From NCBI GenBank assembly GCA_019247755.1, contig JAFBAM010000295.1, forward strand, positions 1-14,325: a stretch of 14,325 nt of DNA, read 5' to 3'. This document shows, piece after piece, positions 14,014-14,325 of the stretch. This stretch comes from Sphingomonas sp. (GTDB lineage: Bacteria; Pseudomonadota; Alphaproteobacteria; Sphingomonadales; Sphingomonadaceae). Both the position numbers and the translations under genes were made by a program. Each line of letters opens with the position of its first letter. Position 1 is the stretch's first letter. Under the pieces are notes generated by a model, which was given only the letters and a program-made list of their open reading frames with translations, was not told the DNA's origin and did not search any database.

Positions 14014-14031
14014 TCTTCTTCACGCTAATAT
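14003..14031 (+). promoter_or_regulatory. Candidate promoter for gatC
   Basis: TTGGGA (14003-14008), 17 bases, then TAATAT (14026-14031) fit a sigma-70 promoter at four of six positions in each element. The -35 shares the symmetric TTGGGAACCAA (14003-14013) with the divergent candidate. The -10 overlaps a short inverted repeat, CTAAT-ATGG-ATTAG (14025-14038), which could be a binding site. The rest of 14039-14109 shows nothing further. Confidence 0.3.
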
Positions 14032-14109
14032 GGATTAGTATTCTCGTGATTTGCGACGAACGGGGGACAGCTTGCCGCTGCATCCACCCGCCGCTATCCG
14101 CGCCCCATC

Positions 14110-14325
14110 ATGTCAGTGACGAACGAACAGGTCCGCCACATCGCGCGGCTCGCCCGGATCGCCATGAGCGACGAGGAAATCGAGCGGCTGGCGCCCGAGC
14201 TCAACAATATCCTCGGCTGGGTCGAGCAGCTCGCCGAGGTCAACACCGACGGCGTCGAACCGCTTACCGCGGTGATCGACCAGAAGCTCCGCCTCCGCGA
14301 CGATGTCGTGAACGACGGCAATATT
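14110..14325 (+). CDS. gatC: Aspartyl/glutamyl-tRNA amidotransferase subunit C (partial, C-terminus off the right edge)
   Basis: GatC stabilises the GatCAB complex, which amidates Glu-tRNA(Gln) and/or Asp-tRNA(Asn) to make correctly charged Gln- or Asn-tRNA. The first 72 of about 95 residues are present: MSVTNEQVRHIARLARIAMSDEEIERL, then APELNNILGWVEQLAEVNTDGVEPLTAV, ending in LRLRDDVVNDGNI. The LARI, NNIL and TDGVEPL segments are standard GatC. No Shine-Dalgarno sequence precedes the ATG, so the start is taken from family fit. gatA would be expected directly to the right. The gene is divergent from the hydrolase operon. Confidence 0.95.
   Translation, partial: MSVTNEQVRHIARLARIAMSDEEIERLAPELNNILGWVEQLAEVNTDGVEPLTAVIDQKLRLRDDVVNDGNI

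Noticed and set aside
13896..14038. Very strong Shine-Dalgarno AAGGAGG on the plus strand followed by a TTG-started 44-codon frame
   Set aside because: The TTG is only one base after GGAGG, too close to be used; the frame runs through the putative promoters and has no recognisable sequence.
1..14325. Mobile elements, CRISPR arrays, tRNA or rRNA genes
   Set aside because: I saw no transposase, integrase, regularly spaced repeats or tRNA-like cloverleaf; essentially all sequence is accounted for by chromosomal genes.

Overview
The window is GC-rich, densely coded chromosomal DNA. It looks like an alphaproteobacterium, most likely a member of the Sphingomonadales. That placement rests on the style of MreB, the MiaA/SerB pair, MutL with its own endonuclease motif, SPOR-domain proteins and very tight gene packing. 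It was judged by eye and not by database search. Nearly every base is assigned to a gene. No IS element, phage gene, tRNA, rRNA or CRISPR array was seen.

Layout. (1) 1-1692, minus strand: the rod-shape genes mreB and mreC, with mreC running off the left edge. (2) 1847-4750, plus strand: mutL (mismatch repair), crcB (fluoride channel), ppa (inorganic pyrophosphatase) and a 57-residue hypothetical protein whose ribosome binding site lies in a small hairpin. (3) 4751-6662, minus strand: miaA (tRNA modification) followed by an unusual ketol-acid reductoisomerase. The start codon of miaA overlaps that of the divergent serB (6661-7539, plus) inside a single CATG. (4) 7540-8478, minus strand: an exported Sel1-repeat protein with a SPOR domain. 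(5) 8616-11370, plus strand: a tight three-gene operon of an orphan ParA-type ATPase, an acidic protein ending in a probable ribbon-helix-helix domain, and a lipoprotein with tetratricopeptide-like repeats and a C-terminal SPOR domain. (6) 11376-13845, minus strand: a DUF3089 alpha/beta hydrolase, ruvX and pyrB. (7) 14110 to the right edge, plus strand: the start of gatC.

Most genes are housekeeping: cell shape, DNA repair, fluoride and pyrophosphate handling, serine, branched-chain amino acid and pyrimidine synthesis, tRNA maturation and charging. The part that looks least described is 7540-11370. There a ParA ATPase and a likely DNA-binding partner are flanked on both sides by envelope proteins carrying SPOR domains, a family that binds septal peptidoglycan. 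The 137-bp control region between the two divergent units holds three inverted repeats and a CtrA-like box. My inference is a system that couples a nucleoid-associated ATPase to the dividing envelope, possibly under cell-cycle control. It is a hypothesis drawn from domain content and gene order only.

Packing is extreme in places. Two convergent gene pairs have abutting stop codons (TGATCA at 4748-4753, TAATTA at 7537-7542), one divergent pair shares its start site, and no classical stem-plus-T-run terminator was seen at these junctions. No gene-free stretch exceeds 300 bases. The longest is 13846-14109 (264 bases); it holds a strong hairpin and candidate back-to-back promoters.
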